Below, one piece after another: positions 14,789 through 16,139 of a DNA stretch of 16,139 bases. Made by a program: the position numbers and the translations under genes. Within the stretch, counting starts at the first letter, position 1, and the number at the start of each line of letters is the position of its first letter. Location: assembly GCA_905372155.1 (NCBI GenBank), contig CAJPNZ010000071.1:1-16139 (forward strand), written 5' to 3'. The stretch is from Propionibacteriaceae bacterium. GTDB taxonomy: Bacteria > Actinomycetota > Actinomycetes > Propionibacteriales > Propionibacteriaceae. A model generated the notes under the pieces. It was not told where the DNA came from. It ran no database searches and saw only the letters and a program-made list of their open reading frames with translations.

Positions 14789-15274
14789 ATGGACGAGGTC
14801 GACGAGGTGATGGCCGCGTGGCAGCGGGAACGTCCCGATCTCGCCACCTCCCCCATGGGGGTGTGGTCGCGGATCCACCGGTTGGCGGCCCTCCTGAACG
14901 GGGAACGCAAACGCTGTTTCGCCGAACGCGGCCTGGAGGTCTGGGAGTTCGACGTCCTGGCGGCCCTGCGGCGCTCCGGACGGCCCTACCGGCTGTCCCC
15001 GGGCCAGTTGCTGCAGCAGACCCACGTCACCTCCGGGACCATGACCAACCGGGTCGACCGGCTCCGTGCCCGGGGCCTGGTCACCCGCCGCTCCGACCCG
15101 AGCGACGGCCGCGCCGCCCTCGTCGAGCTCACCGCCGCCGGCCGCCGGGCCGTCGACGAGGCCCTCGGGGCGCTGGTCGAGCTGGAGGAGTCGCTGCTGG
15201 CCGGGTGGCCGGAGACGGAACGCCGAGCCCTGGCCGGGATGCTGCGGCGGCTCCTCGCGGCCGCGCAGGACTGA
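14789..15274 (+). CDS. MarR-family transcriptional regulator
   Basis: Predicted dimeric DNA-binding repressor of 161 residues. Hydrophobic and Arg-rich helices at both ends (about 20-45 and 120-158) would form the dimer. The winged helix (about 50-115) has the recognition region TSGTMTNRVDRLRARGLVTR and the wing RSDPSDGRAALVELT, both characteristic of MarR proteins. The ATG at 14789 has a strong Shine-Dalgarno site, GAAGGAG at 14777-14783, 10 nt after ispE. C43 lies in ERKRCFAERG but I see no basis to call it a redox sensor. A CCTGT-N7-ACAGG inverted repeat lies 32 nt after its stop, before the bacteriocin-type genes, and is a candidate operator. Ligand and targets are unknown. Confidence 0.9.
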   Translation: MDEVDEVMAAWQRERPDLATSPMGVWSRIHRLAALLNGERKRCFAERGLEVWEFDVLAALRRSGRPYRLSPGQLLQQTHVTSGTMTNRVDRLRARGLVTRRSDPSDGRAALVELTAAGRRAVDEALGALVELEESLLAGWPETERRALAGMLRRLLAAAQD

Positions 15275-15305
15275 TGCGACTCCCGCCACCGCCCGTTCCG
15301 GATCG

Positions 15306-15322
15306 CCTGTCACAATTACAGG
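15306..15322. promoter_or_regulatory. Candidate operator, CCTGT-N7-ACAGG
   Basis: A perfect 5-bp inverted repeat around a 7-nt AT-richer centre, between the MarR gene and the 25-codon ORF at 15399. Its 17-bp length suits a MarR dimer. The centre contains CACAAT, a weak -10-like hexamer. The assignment rests on position and symmetry only. Confidence 0.35.
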
Positions 15323-15398
15323 TGTCCGCTCAACGAAGAGAACATCGGGGCTTCCACCATTGGTCCCGGAGCGGCCGCCCTGCTGAAAGGGGTAAACG

Positions 15399-15476
15399 AT
15401 GAGGACGACGAGGACCGCGGTCGCGGTTTCGGGTGCGATGGCCGGGGTCGCCGGTCCGGCGGGGTCCGGGGCGTGA
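15399..15476 (+). CDS. 25-codon ORF, secretion-leader-like
   Basis: Short ORF with a good ribosome site: GAAAGG, about 8 nt before the ATG. The 25-residue product begins MRTTRT and then is small and nonpolar (Ala, Gly, Val), ending GPAGSGA. It looks like the front of an export signal with the mature part missing. It sits just before the bacteriocin-associated membrane protein, where lactococcin 972-type loci have the bacteriocin precursor gene. Its TGA is in the same frame as, and only 3 nt before, the GTG of the next gene. It may be a truncated precursor, a short coupling ORF, or chance. It is real as an open frame, uncertain as a gene. Confidence 0.4.
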   Translation: MRTTRTAVAVSGAMAGVAGPAGSGA

Positions 15477-15479
15477 GAA

Positions 15480-16139
15480 GTGCTGCGGAAGCTCCTGCGG
15501 CTCCTGTTGGTCGCGTCGTGGATCATCGCCTTCCTGCTGGCCTACCAGTCGGTTGAGGCTGGTAGCGCCACATCCCCCTTGGCCGCTCGCGCCCACATCC
15601 AGGTGACACGATGGGCGGGGGATGCCTCGGTGGATGAGCTGCGGCGCGACCTCGGGGAACTGGCCCGTGAGAAGGGAATCCTGATCGGACAGGTGGTGCC
15701 TTCCCTGGAACACAATCGCACGGGCAGGACCATCTATCTGACCGGAGCCGGCGCTGATGAGTTCGTGGCCTCGGATCCTGCCATGGATTTCGGGTACGCC
15801 ATGCGCACCGAACTCAAGTCGATGCCGGAAATCGGGATGCGCGGCCCGGTCGGGTGGTGGATCGTGCTGGGAGAGGCCGGCGGCGCTGTGGCCGATGCCC
15901 TGCGTGAGCACGGCGCCGAGACCCACCAACTCGAACCCGCAGGATATCCCGACATCAGGAAACTGGCTTCCGGGTCCAGTGAGGTCATCTGGGTGACCGC
16001 GCTGCTCCTGGCGGGCGCGACGGCCGCCTCCGTCGTGTCACGGACGCGGCGGTACGCCATCAGACGCCTGCACGGCGGGGAGGTGTGGGCCAGCTGGTTG
16101 AGTGAGATCGGGCCTCTGTTCCTGGGGTGGCTCCTGGGC
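15480..16139 (+). CDS. Bacteriocin-associated integral membrane protein, N-terminal part
   Basis: Open frame that runs without a stop to the right edge (220 codons; the 3' part is outside). From GTG 15480 the product starts with a membrane segment (LLRLLLVASWIIAFLLAYQS), then an extracytoplasmic region of about 155 residues, a second membrane segment (VIWVTALLLAGATAASVV, about 175-192) and RTRRYAIRRLHGGEVWASWL, a cytoplasmic turn typical of FtsX-like and DUF1430-type permeases. This pattern recalls the large membrane protein that accompanies an ABC ATPase in lactococcin 972-type loci, where it serves export or immunity; this is from memory. The start is uncertain because no Shine-Dalgarno site is seen and an in-frame TGA lies just upstream. 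Base use is like the neighbours. An ATP-binding gene is expected downstream. Confidence 0.6.
   Translation, partial: MLRKLLRLLLVASWIIAFLLAYQSVEAGSATSPLAARAHIQVTRWAGDASVDELRRDLGELAREKGILIGQVVPSLEHNRTGRTIYLTGAGADEFVASDPAMDFGYAMRTELKSMPEIGMRGPVGWWIVLGEAGGAVADALREHGAETHQLEPAGYPDIRKLASGSSEVIWVTALLLAGATAASVVSRTRRYAIRRLHGGEVWASWLSEIGPLFLGWLLG

Noticed and set aside
1..16139. CRISPR arrays, tRNA or rRNA genes, insertion sequences, prophage genes
   Set aside because: No spaced direct repeats, cloverleaf candidates, transposase motifs or terminal inverted repeats were noticed on either strand by eye.

Overview
The window is GC-rich (roughly two thirds or more G+C) with dense genes, short gaps, GTG starts and 4-8 bp overlaps. 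The order pmt < > rsmI-tatD-rsmA-ispE, with pmt diverging from rsmI, is a known actinobacterial arrangement (compare Mycobacterium tuberculosis Rv1002c-Rv1011). A Propionibacteriaceae-type host is my inference only; no rRNA or species marker is present. This is mainly ordinary chromosome, with an accessory edge at the far right.

Layout. (1) 193-2311: a thioredoxin-fold lipoprotein and a DipZ-type fusion (CcdA membrane domain, thioredoxin-like domain, beta-rich C-terminus), probably an envelope thiol-redox pair. (2) 2331-4039: a two-component system, an OmpR-type regulator and a histidine kinase with almost no extracytoplasmic sensor, directly behind the redox genes. (3) 4012-6685, minus strand: a uracil/NCS2 permease followed by a stand-alone tryptophan synthase beta chain. 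(4) 6851-9483, plus strand: an FAD-dependent oxidoreductase of unknown substrate, then a DHA2-family MFS exporter. (5) 9513-11225, minus strand: a protein O-mannosyltransferase. (6) 11315-15274, plus strand: rsmI (frameshifted at a run of nine G), tatD, rsmA, ispE and a MarR-type regulator. (7) 15399 to the right edge: a 25-codon ORF and the start of a bacteriocin-associated membrane protein resembling the lactococcin 972 export/immunity type; the rest lies beyond the window.

The main regulatory pattern is a TANNNT hexamer 6 or 7 nt before the start codon of six genes (response regulator, trpB, FAD oxidoreductase, pmt, rsmI, ispE). That is the expected geometry for leaderless transcripts that begin at the start codon. 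In two cases (trpB, ispE) the hexamer shares bases with the stop codon of the upstream gene, which suggests internal promoters inside apparent operons. The other genes use Shine-Dalgarno sites or start/stop overlaps.

No tRNA, rRNA, insertion sequence, CRISPR array or origin was seen. No gene-free stretch exceeds 300 bases: bases 1-192 hold no convincing gene, and the other gaps are all under 170 bases. I found no clear undescribed system. The points most worth checking are the rsmI frameshift, the repeated leaderless architecture, and the truncated-looking bacteriocin-type locus at the right edge.
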